Of a DNA stretch of 64,000 nucleotides, positions 1-8,993 are shown one piece after another (position 1 is the stretch's first letter; every line of letters starts with the position of its first letter). The notes under the pieces are model-generated. The model was given only the letters and a program-made list of their open reading frames with translations. It searched no databases and was not told where the DNA came from. Position numbers and translations under genes: made by a program. This stretch comes from Eubacterium sp. MSJ-21 (GTDB lineage: Bacteria > Bacillota > Clostridia > Lachnospirales > Lachnospiraceae): contig NZ_JAHLPZ010000001.1 in NCBI RefSeq assembly GCF_018918185.1, positions 310,001 through 374,000 on the forward strand, given 5' to 3'.

Positions 1-1
1 C

Positions 2-1237
2 AAGACCGTTCAGATGTCTATCAAATGGGGAACCCCGGATAAGGTCCGGTTCATTGATCCGTTAACGGGAACGCCGCTTGCGCTTGGTGCTTCTGGTGAA
101 ATGAATATTCAGGTGTCAAACTCCAGAAAATTATTGTTGAAATTAGTAGGCACTATGAAAGGAATTTCGTGGGAAGAAGGACCCGGATTTACGAAGTCCC
201 TGCAGGCGGCTTTCCGTCCACTGATTGCAAATGCGGTCAAGACCAATCTTTCTTCTGTTATTAAGAATGAAGCAATTGACATTCTGGAAATTGATGAGAA
301 GCTTGATTTGATATCGGATAATCTGCGAGAAAAAATCCTTCCGGGATTTGAGGAATATGGTTTGACGATACCACAGTTTTATGTGACCAGTGTTGTTCTG
401 CCGGAGGACGATCCGAATTTCAAACGTATTCGGGAATTACATACAATTACACTTCAGACACGGGTAATTCAGGCAGAGGCAACTGTGAAAACTGCACAGG
501 CACAGAGCGAAACACAGTATCGGACTGCACAGGAGCAGAGCAAAGCCGCAATCGAGGCGGCGCGACGAGAAGCAGAATTGCAGCGCCAGACAACAGAGAC
601 TGAAATTGCAAAAAGAGAGGCAGAACGCCGCGTAATTGAAGCGCAGGCAGAAGCACAGGCACATCGGATGGCAGGGTTGACGGAAGCAGAAATCATGAAG
701 GCAAAAGGCTATTCACAGAAGGATGTACTTCAGGCGGATGTTCAGAAAGCATATGCCGAAGGCATCGGCAATATAGGACCAGCCATATCTGCCGGCGGTG
801 GAAGTGGCGTGTTGGGAGACATGCTTGGCTTGGGCGTTGGTATGGCTGCAGCAAGTGCGATTGCTCCACAGATTGGAGGGATGATGCAGGGCTTTGCGAA
901 TCCGTCTATGATGCAGGGAGGTGTAATTAACCAGACGACCACACAGGCAGATACTGATAATCAGGCAGCTTTCTTGTCAAGAAATACGTGGGATTGTACA
1001 TGCGGACAGACAGGGAATGCAGGAAACTTCTGCAGCAACTGTGGGGCGAAGAAACCGCAGGCAGAACAACCGGACACCTGGGATTGTGCATGTGGGCAGA
1101 CAGGAAATACAGGTAAATTCTGTAGTAATTGTGGAGCCAAGAAACCGGAAGCAGAAACAAGCTGGGATTGTATATGTGGACAGACAGGAAATACAGGTAA
1201 CTTCTGTAATAACTGTGGAAAGAAACGGGGTGAATAG
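2..1237 (+). CDS. SPFH-domain protein with three C-terminal zinc ribbons (5' truncated by window)
   Basis: The reading frame is open to the left edge, and the first ATG (14) lies inside a recognisable SPFH fold, so the true start is outside the window. The visible 411 codons show the SPFH/band-7 core (about residues 1-140), a long Gln/Ala/Glu-rich helix (about 150-225), a Gly/Ala/Met-rich linker, and three tandem WDCxCGQTGN...FCxNCG zinc ribbons in the last 83 residues. This matches the YdjI/'virion core protein' type of SPFH protein in Firmicutes, thought to scaffold membrane stress responses. The partner and function are inferred only. It is followed two bases later by a membrane-protein gene and then a TIR gene, which suggests one operon. 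Confidence 0.8.
   Translation, partial: KTVQMSIKWGTPDKVRFIDPLTGTPLALGASGEMNIQVSNSRKLLLKLVGTMKGISWEEGPGFTKSLQAAFRPLIANAVKTNLSSVIKNEAIDILEIDEKLDLISDNLREKILPGFEEYGLTIPQFYVTSVVLPEDDPNFKRIRELHTITLQTRVIQAEATVKTAQAQSETQYRTAQEQSKAAIEAARREAELQRQTTETEIAKREAERRVIEAQAEAQAHRMAGLTEAEIMKAKGYSQKDVLQADVQKAYAEGIGNIGPAISAGGGSGVLGDMLGLGVGMAAASAIAPQIGGMMQGFANPSMMQGGVINQTTTQADTDNQAAFLSRNTWDCTCGQTGNAGNFCSNCGAKKPQAEQPDTWDCACGQTGNTGKFCSNCGAKKPEAETSWDCICGQTGNTGNFCNNCGKKRGE
989..1227 (+). repeat. Three tandem zinc-ribbon repeats inside the SPFH gene
   Basis: Near-identical coding repeats begin at 989, 1079 and 1163. Each encodes WDCxCGQTGN followed by FCxNCG and a lysine-rich linker, giving four Zn-binding cysteines per unit. 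The DNA is also similar between units, so this is a recent internal expansion where copy number could vary between strains. Confidence 0.85.
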
Positions 1238-1239
1238 GT

Positions 1240-1929
1240 ATGAACAAAAAAGATCAGAGAGGATACATCGTCCTTGGAATTATATTTGTAGTATTTACTG
1301 TAGTTGCAGTTGCAGTACCTTTTTCGAAGAAGGCAGGATTCTGGCTTGGGTATGTATTTGGAATAATAGCGATTGCGTTCCAATTATATATTTTCAAAAT
1401 TTCTTTTGCACAGGGAGAGGATGTAAAGAGTAAGTTTTATGGATTCCCGATCGCACGTATTGGCGTGATTTATCTGGGTGCACAAATGTTATTCAGCATA
1501 TTGGAGATGGCAACAGCAAAATTCCTTTTACCGTGGGTGGCAGTCCTTGTGAATATAGTCATGTTGGCGTTTGCTCTCGTTGGATGCATCGCTGCAGATA
1601 TCATGCGGGATGAAATCGTGCGACAGGATGTAAAGCTGGAAAAAGACGTAACCAATATGCGCAGACTCCAATCGTTGTCAGCATCTCTGGTAGGACTCTG
1701 CCAGAATGAAAATGCAAAGAAAACGCTGCAGGATATAGCGGACGAATTCAAGTACAGCGATCCGGTATCATCTGAACAGACTAAGGAAATGGAAGAGGAT
1801 ATGAAGATGCAGTTAGAGGAACTGCAAAGCGCAGTATTGGAAGGGGATGTAAGCAATGTTCCAATACTGTGTGCAAAGCTGAAAAATAGATTGATTGAGA
1901 GAAATCATTTGTGTGCGACGAGTAAGTAG
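1240..1929 (+). CDS. Predicted membrane protein with cytosolic helical tail
   Basis: This 229-residue protein begins two bases after the SPFH gene stop, with a GGGG-containing ribosome site inside the preceding gene. It has about four hydrophobic segments: residues 8-27 and 33-53, then a pair at roughly 70-125. A charged helical C-terminal half (about 130-229) carries no motif I recognise. I cannot assign a family. The tight spacing indicates co-transcription with the SPFH/zinc-ribbon and TIR genes, so it could be the membrane anchor of that assembly, but this is inference from position. Confidence 0.7.
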   Translation: MNKKDQRGYIVLGIIFVVFTVVAVAVPFSKKAGFWLGYVFGIIAIAFQLYIFKISFAQGEDVKSKFYGFPIARIGVIYLGAQMLFSILEMATAKFLLPWVAVLVNIVMLAFALVGCIAADIMRDEIVRQDVKLEKDVTNMRRLQSLSASLVGLCQNENAKKTLQDIADEFKYSDPVSSEQTKEMEEDMKMQLEELQSAVLEGDVSNVPILCAKLKNRLIERNHLCATSK

Positions 1930-1948
1930 GAAAAAGGAGAATATATGG

Positions 1949-2713
1949 ATGGAAGAAAATGCATTAAAACTAATTAATCATTTTTATGAGGAAAATAATG
2001 AAGAGCTTCAAAAGAAGAAAGCGGAGTATTTTGATAAAATAGCGAAGTTATTTTATCAAAATAATTTTGGATCGGCTAATAAATCAGAAGTTGAATTGTT
2101 AATGTTTAGTATTTTGATGGATGAAATGATAGAACATTATAAAGATAAAAATGAAGTTTTGGATTATAAAGCATGCTCGGATTACAAAATGTCAGCATTG
2201 TTAGGAATTCCACAACAGAAAGTAAGAAATTTAAAAATAAAAAAACAAGCAAGATATCCACAAGAATTTGATTGGAAAAAATCATTTATAGCAGTTAAAG
2301 ATTCTATCGTTTATGACAGTGATAAAAAACGAATTATCATACCGGTAACAGATCCGAATCTTTACTTGGCGATCCGTAATTTTATAGAAGAACATGACGG
2401 CTATATTGAAATCCAACGTGGAAGTAATGTTTTGCAGATGAGACCAGAGCACTTTTTTAATCTTTTATATCTTGGCATAGAGGAAGAAGAAAAAGAAATG
2501 GTAAAAAGAAATTTCATAAAAACTATAAAGGAGAAAAACGAGGAAAATAATATTGAGGATATCTATACTGATAAGGAATTAATGGATAAAGCATTAAGTG
2601 TGGGTGACAATGTGATGGAATTTTTTGAAACAGTAGTCGAAGGAGTTTCAAACCCATTATTGACTATATTAAAAACAATCAGATATATAGGGAAAGTTGC
2701 AAAAAATAGATAA
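1949..2713 (+). CDS. Hypothetical protein in the SPFH-TIR cluster
   Basis: 254 residues starting at MEENALK. An ATG at 1949 preceded by AAAAAGGAGA (1931-1940) is a better start than the upstream ATG at 1895, which overlaps the previous gene and has no ribosome site. The first half is helical and charged. A central segment resembles a compact alpha/beta region (ITDPNLY-like stretch around residues 130-150), and the tail has an amphipathic segment near residues 225-250. I do not recognise a family. Base composition is more AT-rich than its neighbours. It sits 25 bases before the TIR gene. Confidence 0.65.
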   Translation: MEENALKLINHFYEENNEELQKKKAEYFDKIAKLFYQNNFGSANKSEVELLMFSILMDEMIEHYKDKNEVLDYKACSDYKMSALLGIPQQKVRNLKIKKQARYPQEFDWKKSFIAVKDSIVYDSDKKRIIIPVTDPNLYLAIRNFIEEHDGYIEIQRGSNVLQMRPEHFFNLLYLGIEEEEKEMVKRNFIKTIKEKNEENNIEDIYTDKELMDKALSVGDNVMEFFETVVEGVSNPLLTILKTIRYIGKVAKNR

Positions 2714-2738
2714 ACAATGAATTATGGAGGAAAAAGTC

Positions 2739-5153
2739 ATGGTGACATTAAAATGCAAAATGTGTGGAGGAGAACTCCAGATTACAGAAGATACAAGTGT
2801 TTGTGAATGTGAGTATTGCGGTTCAAAGCAGACTATTCCAACAGTAGATGATGAAAAATTGATGAAATTATATGATCGAGCAAACCGACTGCGTATGTCA
2901 AACGAGTTTGATAAGGCAGCAGGAGTGTATGAGAGTATCATTGAAGAGTCAGATACAGAAGCAGAGGCGTATTGGGGATTGCTGTTGTGTAAATATGGTA
3001 TTGAGTATGTGGATGATCCGGCGAGTGGCGATAAAGTTCCTACATGCCATCGATCATCATTTGACAGCATCTTGGAAGATCCGGATTTTGAGATGGTAAT
3101 GGAGAACTCGGATGCTCTGGCTAGATCAGTCTATCGCGAAAGTGCAAAACAGATAGAAGAGATTCGAAAGGGAATCATTGAGGTCTCAGGAAAAGAAGAA
3201 CCTTATGATATTTTCATTTGTTATAAGGAAACAGCAGAGGATGGTGACCGAACAGTTGATAGTGTCATGGCTCAGGATGTATATGAAGCATTAACAGGGA
3301 AAGGCTATCGTGTATTTTTCTCACGTATTTCTTTGGAGGACAAGCTTGGAACAGAGTACGAGCCATATATTTTTGCGGCTTTGAATTCTGCCAAAATCAT
3401 GCTTGCATTTGGAACTTCTTATGATTATTACAATGCAGTCTGGGTAAAAAATGAGTGGAGTCGATATCTGAAGCTTATGGCAAAGGATAAAGAGAAGCAT
3501 TTGATTCCGTGTTATAAAGATATTGATGCGTATGATATGCCGAAGGAATTTAAACACCTGCAGGCACAGGATATGGGAAAGGTAGGTGCGGTACAGGATC
3601 TCCTACGTGGTATTGATAAGATCTTGAGACCGGAAAGTTTAAAACAGACGATATCAGTTGTTCAGAATGTAAGTGGCAATACAGAAACACTTCTTCAAAG
3701 GGGAAGAATTGCGTTGGAAGATTCTGAATGGAATCAGGCAGACAAATTCTATGAGGAAGCATTAAATCACGATGCTGAATGTGCAGAGGCTTATCTGGGT
3801 AAGTTAATGGCCCAGAAGAAGGTCGCTAATTGTGAGGATCTTGGAAATACGTATACAATTCAGCCATCTGAGAAGGGACAAATAAAAGAAGCATGCCCAG
3901 AGGCGGTGGATATAATAGACGATATAGTGAAAAAATATAGCATACCTGTTTTCCTTTCTGAGGAATCGATAAGGCAGATGTATGTGTTTAATCGAAAATA
4001 TGAAGATTTTACAGATATACGTGAACAGGAAAAACAAAAAGTTATAGAGAAGTTTGAGGATGAACGTTTGCTTGCACGTGCAAGGCAGTATGCACAGGGG
4101 GAATTGCATGAAGATATAGAGAAAATGGTTTCTTCTGTCATTTCTGAAATAGATACAGAACTCCAGAAAGTAAAGAAGGATGCAGAAGAAAAAATTCAGA
4201 ATATAACTGTCGAATATGATGCTTTTTTAAAGGAAACGACAGAGAAGGTCGAAGCACTTTATGAAAAGGCGCAGCAGGAGCGGGAAACAGCATATCAACT
4301 TCGTTTGAAGATGAAAGACGCGGCAAAATCCATTAAGGATTTTGAACAGGCAGAAAAGGCCTTGGAGGCACTTGGAGATTATAAAGATGCTGGGGAAAAA
4401 GCTTTACAATGTTATACAGAACTAAAAAGACTGAGGGGAGAAGAGAAGGAAAGAAAGCAGACTGAAGAACGAGAACAAGCCAGAATTCGAGCGGAAGAAA
4501 CGGCAAAAAATAAGAAAAAGAAGAAGCTAATTATATCAGTTGTTACAGTGACAGTAGTAATATTGTTTGTTTTAATTCGACATCTGTCAAATGTGCAGAA
4601 TTATGCATCGGCTGAAAATTGCAGTAAAGAAGGAAATTATGAAGAAGCTATTCAGATGATGGGAGGACCCGCAAAGAGAGGATACAAGGATGCAGTTGAA
4701 AAATTAGCAGAATATAATTATAAATATGGGTTACAAATGATTCAGAGTGGAAAATATGATGAAGCAAAGGATGCATTTTTGTATAGCGACACAAATGGAT
4801 ATCCGGATGCGGCACGGTGCTATAAATATTGTACATATATTGCAAAGATGAAAAATGCAAGTGATGATACTACAAGTCATATGGATTTTTCACTTGACGA
4901 TGTGGATGATTTAATAGAATTAGATGAAGAATGCAATGATTTTATTCGAGAGTTGAGAGCTATGCAGGGAACGTGGAAGAACGAATATACCAAATTAACG
5001 ATTGAAAATGATGTTGTTACGATTGGAAATTTAGTAATGGAGCATTGGTTACATTATATACCTATTTATCACAGTTGGGAATTGGAAGAATCTTATATAA
5101 GTGCATCCGGTAGTGAATTATATTATGAAGGAGAAAGATATACAAAACAGTAA
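2739..5153 (+). CDS. Zinc ribbon-TIR domain-transmembrane protein
   Basis: 804 residues from the ATG at 2739 (TATGGAGG site at 2723-2730; the ATG at 2724 lies within that site). The order is: N-terminal CKMCGG...CEYCGS zinc ribbon (about 5-30); a TPR-like helical pair; a TIR domain (about 155-285) with a YDIFICYKET strand and the SYDYYNAVWVKNEW segment, whose Glu (about 239) sits where TIR NADases have their catalytic glutamate; a long coiled coil (about 410-595) rich in Lys and Glu; one membrane helix (about 600-622) after a lysine patch; and a C-terminal TPR/SEL1-like part. TIR domains either hydrolyse NAD+ or act as scaffolds, and sequence alone does not decide. No phage-defence partner gene is adjacent. 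Confidence 0.85.
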   Translation: MVTLKCKMCGGELQITEDTSVCECEYCGSKQTIPTVDDEKLMKLYDRANRLRMSNEFDKAAGVYESIIEESDTEAEAYWGLLLCKYGIEYVDDPASGDKVPTCHRSSFDSILEDPDFEMVMENSDALARSVYRESAKQIEEIRKGIIEVSGKEEPYDIFICYKETAEDGDRTVDSVMAQDVYEALTGKGYRVFFSRISLEDKLGTEYEPYIFAALNSAKIMLAFGTSYDYYNAVWVKNEWSRYLKLMAKDKEKHLIPCYKDIDAYDMPKEFKHLQAQDMGKVGAVQDLLRGIDKILRPESLKQTISVVQNVSGNTETLLQRGRIALEDSEWNQADKFYEEALNHDAECAEAYLGKLMAQKKVANCEDLGNTYTIQPSEKGQIKEACPEAVDIIDDIVKKYSIPVFLSEESIRQMYVFNRKYEDFTDIREQEKQKVIEKFEDERLLARARQYAQGELHEDIEKMVSSVISEIDTELQKVKKDAEEKIQNITVEYDAFLKETTEKVEALYEKAQQERETAYQLRLKMKDAAKSIKDFEQAEKALEALGDYKDAGEKALQCYTELKRLRGEEKERKQTEEREQARIRAEETAKNKKKKKLIISVVTVTVVILFVLIRHLSNVQNYASAENCSKEGNYEEAIQMMGGPAKRGYKDAVEKLAEYNYKYGLQMIQSGKYDEAKDAFLYSDTNGYPDAARCYKYCTYIAKMKNASDDTTSHMDFSLDDVDDLIELDEECNDFIRELRAMQGTWKNEYTKLTIENDVVTIGNLVMEHWLHYIPIYHSWELEESYISASGSELYYEGERYTKQ

Positions 5154-5298
5154 ATAAATATTATATAGGTTTTAGAAATATAATCATGTTACAGAAACGA
5201 TGAAAGCATCTTCATTGGATTTATAGTTTGCAAAATTCCCGTTAGTTGTGATATGCTAAAAAAGTATTTTGTAGGATATGCTTGCGGAGGGAACGCTT

Positions 5299-6060
5299 GT
5301 GGAACGATTATTAAATTTAAGAGAATTGACATATAGAAATGATAGTGTTCAAATACTTTCACAAGAAGAGTTATCTGAATGCGCGAGATTATTCTCTGAA
5401 AATTATGGGATGTATCGTGATGAGTCACCGATCAGACCCGGGCAGCAGATTAAATTGTCTGAGACATATTATAAGAAAAACTATTGTAGAGACGATTATT
5501 ATGTTGCACGTGCGTTCTATAAAGATACACTGATTGGACAGGCGTTTTATGTGAGGATTAGTGTAGAGGGTGACAGATACATTACGTGGGTTGTGCAATT
5601 GGTCGTAGATAAGGATTATAGAGGAAATCATATTGGAAGTACACTCTTAAATTCAATCTGGTGTTTCTCTGATGATATTGCATGGGGATTGGCAACAGCA
5701 AACCCTTGTACCATTAAGGCATTGGAAGCGGCGACTCTTCGACGATGTGAAGTAAAAGAAATAGGGAAAAGAATTACTCTTATTGATCAGATTCGAGAAT
5801 TAATACCATTTGCGAAAGACGCTGACCTTCGGCTCTCCGAACAGGAAGCTATAATTCAATCAAAATTCTTCGTAGATAATTCTCAATATGGGAACATTGA
5901 AGAGATTGAGAAAAAGCTTGGCGTACTTGAACCTGGTGATGAGTGGCTGTGTTTTACATTCTTTGATCAGAAATTAGACAAAGAATTGTGTAAGAAATAT
6001 ATTGACATTTTTTTGTTTGTGCAGAAAAATAACGGTGTTTTACATACGACAGCGTGTTAA
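5299..6060 (+). CDS. GNAT-family N-acetyltransferase
   Basis: 253 residues from a GTG at 5299, preceded by GGAGGG (5286-5291). The in-frame ATG at 5278 lies upstream of that site and lacks one of its own. The GNAT acetyl-CoA-binding signature is visible as VVQLVVDKDYRGNHIGSTLLNS (V strand, then R-G-x-x-I-G-S-x-L), at about residues 90-115. The C-terminal third has no recognised domain. The substrate is unknown. A hairpin terminator follows at once, so the gene closes the first block of the window. Confidence 0.8.
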   Translation: MERLLNLRELTYRNDSVQILSQEELSECARLFSENYGMYRDESPIRPGQQIKLSETYYKKNYCRDDYYVARAFYKDTLIGQAFYVRISVEGDRYITWVVQLVVDKDYRGNHIGSTLLNSIWCFSDDIAWGLATANPCTIKALEAATLRRCEVKEIGKRITLIDQIRELIPFAKDADLRLSEQEAIIQSKFFVDNSQYGNIEEIEKKLGVLEPGDEWLCFTFFDQKLDKELCKKYIDIFLFVQKNNGVLHTTAC

Positions 6061-6074
6061 TACACAACAAAAAC

Positions 6075-6108
6075 AATACCCTGAAGTCTCAGTGACTTTG
6101 GGGTATTT
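6075..6108 (+). terminator. Rho-independent terminator after the GNAT gene
   Basis: Arms AATACCCTGAAGTC and GACTTTGGGGTATT pair with two mismatches and are followed by a short T run. The hairpin starts 15 bases after the stop codon. Confidence 0.65.
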
Positions 6109-6210
6109 CCATATCATGAACCAACCTATAAAATCGACACATTCCCCTATAAAAATCCCCTATTATCCGATATAATAATATGTGAAAATAATAGTAGTTA
6201 ATTGTGCGAT

Positions 6211-6280
6211 ACAGGAAACATGTTTATGCGTGTGAAGTCACCGGGCGGTGTCCGGTGACTTTCCTGTAAATGAGCATAAA
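6211..6280 (+). promoter_or_regulatory. Nested inverted repeats in the leader of the histidine kinase gene
   Basis: A perfect 10-bp hairpin AAGTCACCGG (6235-6244)/CCGGTGACTT (6252-6261) is nested in two further complementary pairs: ACAGGAAA/TTTCCTGT and GTTTATGC/GCATAAAC. The whole array ends a few bases before the AAGGAG site of the kinase gene. The outer pairs cannot all form at once, which is typical of a switching leader. No T run follows, so it is not a simple terminator. Confidence 0.5.
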
Positions 6281-6298
6281 CGCGAAGGAGAATAATCT

Positions 6299-7603
6299 AT
6301 GATTCGAATGGAGATTGCGCTGATATTGATTCTGGCGTTTGTGGCAGGAATCTATTTCTCGGCGAGGCGGAGACAGACCGCGTTACATAAGACATTTTCG
6401 GCACTTTTGATCGTGGTGATCGTGCATCTGATGTTCGATGCGGCGACGATCTATACGGTAAACCATCTTGCTCAGGTACCGCTTGTGTTGAACGATGTTT
6501 TGCACCGGCTGTTTGTCGGTACGATGGCGTTAGTGTTGTTCTTTTTCTATCAGTATATTGCGATACTGGTGGAGGAAGAGACCGGGAAGAAGCGGACACT
6601 CGATCTGCCGGCACGGATATTTCTGGCGATTTCGGAAGTCGGGGCGATGACGCTTCCGATTATTTACATCGAGACACCGGATGGAAATTATTCGGCGGGA
6701 CTTTACGCATATGTAAGCTATGTCAGTGTGGCGGTGTATCTCATACTTTGTTCATGGCTGCTGCTTGCGAACTGGAAACGGATGGACAACAAGAAGAAAT
6801 TTGCCATCGGCATGGCTCTGATCTTTGAGTTTACAATCTGCTTCCTACAGGGATTGCACCATACATGGCTGATCAGTGGAATGGGAATCACGCTTATGAC
6901 GCTCGCATTCTATCTGACCTTGGAGAATCCGGATGCGCTGCGTGCGGAGCTTACGGAACAGAAGATGTCGATGCTCTATCTGAAAAGTCAGGTGAATCCG
7001 CATTTCTTGTATAATACGCTTGATACGATTCGAATTCAGGCAGAGTTGGACGGGGATAAGAAGGTTGCAAAGCTTCTGATGCGGCTTGTCGATTTCTTCC
7101 GGCTGAGTGTCAAGGTTGACCGTTCGATGGTTACGCTCGATGATGAGTTGGAGCTTGTGGAAGCATATATGGAGCTGATGTGTTACCGGTATCCGGAGCT
7201 CTTCTGTGATTATGATATCGACCCGGATTTAGGGGCAGTACAGGTACCGAATTTCATTCTGCAGCCGCTGGTGGAGAACAGTCTGCTGCATGGTATGAAA
7301 AACCGCGGGTACCGGGGCGAGATCGAGATATCCGTGAAGCGTGCCGGTGCGGACATGGAGATCTGCATCAAAGATAGTGGCAGTGGATTTGAAGAGGGAA
7401 TGAAAGAGCAGATTGACAAGATGTTACTGCACTACAACAAGCAGGAGGCGAAGCTGGATGGAAACAGTATCGGGATTCTGAATGTGCAGAAGCGGATCAA
7501 ATATCTGTGCGGCAGAAAATATGGCCTATCCTATGAGGAAAACAGCGCAGGAGGTGTGACAGCGCGGTTGCTATTGCCGGTTTGGAAGGAGGAAGCATCA
7601 TGA
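6299..7603 (+). CDS. LytS/YesM-type sensor histidine kinase
   Basis: 434 residues with an AAGGAG site eight bases upstream. Six or seven hydrophobic segments fill residues 1-210, with no extracytoplasmic domain of any size. The His_kinase (PF06580-type) core follows, with SQVNPHFLYNTLDTIR (phospho-acceptor His about 239) and an HATPase part with PLVENSLLHGM and DSGSGF motifs (about 325-400). It shares a 4-base ATGA overlap with the response regulator downstream, so the two are translationally coupled. The multi-pass sensor is more like LytS or agr-type receptors than sugar-sensing YesM. The signal is unknown. Confidence 0.88.
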   Translation: MIRMEIALILILAFVAGIYFSARRRQTALHKTFSALLIVVIVHLMFDAATIYTVNHLAQVPLVLNDVLHRLFVGTMALVLFFFYQYIAILVEEETGKKRTLDLPARIFLAISEVGAMTLPIIYIETPDGNYSAGLYAYVSYVSVAVYLILCSWLLLANWKRMDNKKKFAIGMALIFEFTICFLQGLHHTWLISGMGITLMTLAFYLTLENPDALRAELTEQKMSMLYLKSQVNPHFLYNTLDTIRIQAELDGDKKVAKLLMRLVDFFRLSVKVDRSMVTLDDELELVEAYMELMCYRYPELFCDYDIDPDLGAVQVPNFILQPLVENSLLHGMKNRGYRGEIEISVKRAGADMEICIKDSGSGFEEGMKEQIDKMLLHYNKQEAKLDGNSIGILNVQKRIKYLCGRKYGLSYEENSAGGVTARLLLPVWKEEAS

Positions 7604-8331
7604 GGAAATTACGCGTCGTATTAGTCGACGATGAGATTATGATACGTGAGGGATTCAAGAAATTATTTGACTGGGGCGTACATGACTGTGAAGTCGTGGG
7701 CGAGGCAGCGGATGGTGTCGAGGCGCTTGGGGTGATTGACAGTCTGGTGCCGGATATCGTGATCATGGATATCAATATCCCGATTATGAATGGTCTGAAG
7801 GTCATCCAGACCAGCCGCCTGAAATATCCGGATATGGCATTTATCGTTGTATCGGGATACGATGATTTTTCTTATTGCAGGGAAGCATTGCGGCTGCAGA
7901 TCACGGACTACATCCTGAAACCGGTCGACTATGAGGAGTTCGGGAACACGATTGATCATTTGAAGATATCGATATTCGAGAAACAGACGAAGAATGTGAC
8001 ACCCGGCAGTGAAGCGTCAACGATTGTTGGAATTGTACGGTATATGCAGGAGCATCTGGCAGAAGAAATCAGCCTGAATGTACTTGCGGAAACATTTCAT
8101 CTGAGCGCACAGTATATCAGTCAGCTTTTCAAGAATGAAATCGGTGTGAATTTCCTTGCTTATCTGACGACGATCCGCATGGAGTGTGCGAAGAAGCTGC
8201 TCGTCTCGACACAGTTATCCGTTGCGGAGATTTCTGAGCGGTGCGGCTACGCCGATTACCGGGTGTTTACCAAGGTATTCAAGAAGACGGAGGGGAGTAC
8301 ACCGTCGCAGTATCGCAGAGATTTTTTGTAA
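7600..8331 (+). CDS. YesN-type response regulator with AraC DNA-binding domain
   Basis: 243 residues from the ATG at 7600 (AAGGAGG at 7586-7592); an upstream in-frame TTG is unlikely. The receiver domain occupies residues 1-120, with DD near the N-terminus, phospho-acceptor Asp in VIMDINIP (about 55), and the conserved Lys in ILKPVDY. The AraC-type double HTH covers about 140-243, ending in the usual GYADYRVFTKVFKK...PSQYRR signature. It pairs with the overlapping kinase gene. Three ATGATGCA direct repeats just downstream, in front of the lipoprotein gene, are a plausible target. Confidence 0.9.
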   Translation: MRKLRVVLVDDEIMIREGFKKLFDWGVHDCEVVGEAADGVEALGVIDSLVPDIVIMDINIPIMNGLKVIQTSRLKYPDMAFIVVSGYDDFSYCREALRLQITDYILKPVDYEEFGNTIDHLKISIFEKQTKNVTPGSEASTIVGIVRYMQEHLAEEISLNVLAETFHLSAQYISQLFKNEIGVNFLAYLTTIRMECAKKLLVSTQLSVAEISERCGYADYRVFTKVFKKTEGSTPSQYRRDFL

Positions 8332-8352
8332 AAGATATAAATCTGTAACAAG

Positions 8353-8390
8353 AATGATGCAGAAATGATGCATGCCGGATGTATGATGCA
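8353..8390. promoter_or_regulatory. Three direct ATGATGCA repeats
   Basis: ATGATGCA occurs at 8354-8361, 8365-8372 and 8383-8390, in the 173-base gap between the AraC-type regulator and the lipoprotein gene. AraC-family dimers bind direct repeats, so this may be the regulator's own operator. The spacing (11 then 18 bases) is irregular. Confidence 0.35.
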
Positions 8391-8504
8391 GGTTATAAAA
8401 AGAAAATCGGAAGATATCTGAAGAATTGACACATTTAGATAGAAAAAGAGCCTATTTTCTTTTTATATCAATCGTTATAATACAACCGAAAGAAGGAAAG
8501 AATT

Positions 8505-8975
8505 ATGAGAAAGAAAGCATGGATATTATGTACGGCAATGGTAGTGACTTTGACGGGATGCAGTAACGTGAATGATAAAAATACGACCGATATCATCCAG
8601 GTGAGCAGCGAGATGGTGACTACGACGGAAGCAACAACGGAGGTTACGACAACCACCGAAAATGAAACTGCGACAGAATCTGTTACGGAGAGCAATACCC
8701 CGGATAGCACATTACAGTCAGAAGGTTCGAATACAGGGAAGGCGGAACCGGCGGCAACAGAATCCCAGACAACAGAATCACAGTCACAGGAAGGCGAGCC
8801 ATCCGATGATTCGTGGAAGGAAGAGTTCGAGAAGACGCTGTATGAGGAGTATGGAGTGGTGCCGGATCATTACGAATATATCGGAAATGATGTCTATCAG
8901 GTCTATGTGAAAATCGACGGGAAGATCGTGCCATATGTGGCAGTGAATTGGAAGACGGGAGATTTCCACGGATAG
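8505..8975 (+). CDS. Small Thr/Glu-rich lipoprotein
   Basis: 156 residues. A signal peptide ends in the lipobox LTGC (Cys about 20), so the mature protein should be lipid-anchored outside the membrane. Residues 25-100 are a low-complexity Thr/Ser/Glu/Gln spacer like those of Gram-positive surface lipoproteins. The last 50 residues form a small YEEYGVVPDHYEYIGNDVYQVYV-type domain I cannot name. A TATAAT-like box lies at 8476-8481, without a good -35. Its position after the kinase/regulator pair and before a LytTR gene suggests control by one of them. Confidence 0.75.
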   Translation: MRKKAWILCTAMVVTLTGCSNVNDKNTTDIIQVSSEMVTTTEATTEVTTTTENETATESVTESNTPDSTLQSEGSNTGKAEPAATESQTTESQSQEGEPSDDSWKEEFEKTLYEEYGVVPDHYEYIGNDVYQVYVKIDGKIVPYVAVNWKTGDFHG

Positions 8976-8993
8976 AAGAAAGGATAAAGACGG

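Noticed and set aside
927-1383. Long minus-strand ORFs opposite the SPFH gene
   Set aside because: These are shadows of the zinc-ribbon repeats in another frame, with no ribosome site and no recognisable domains.
6211-6280. Possible cyclic-di-GMP riboswitch before the histidine kinase
   Set aside because: The GEMM consensus and tetraloop receptor are not present; only inverted repeats are visible.
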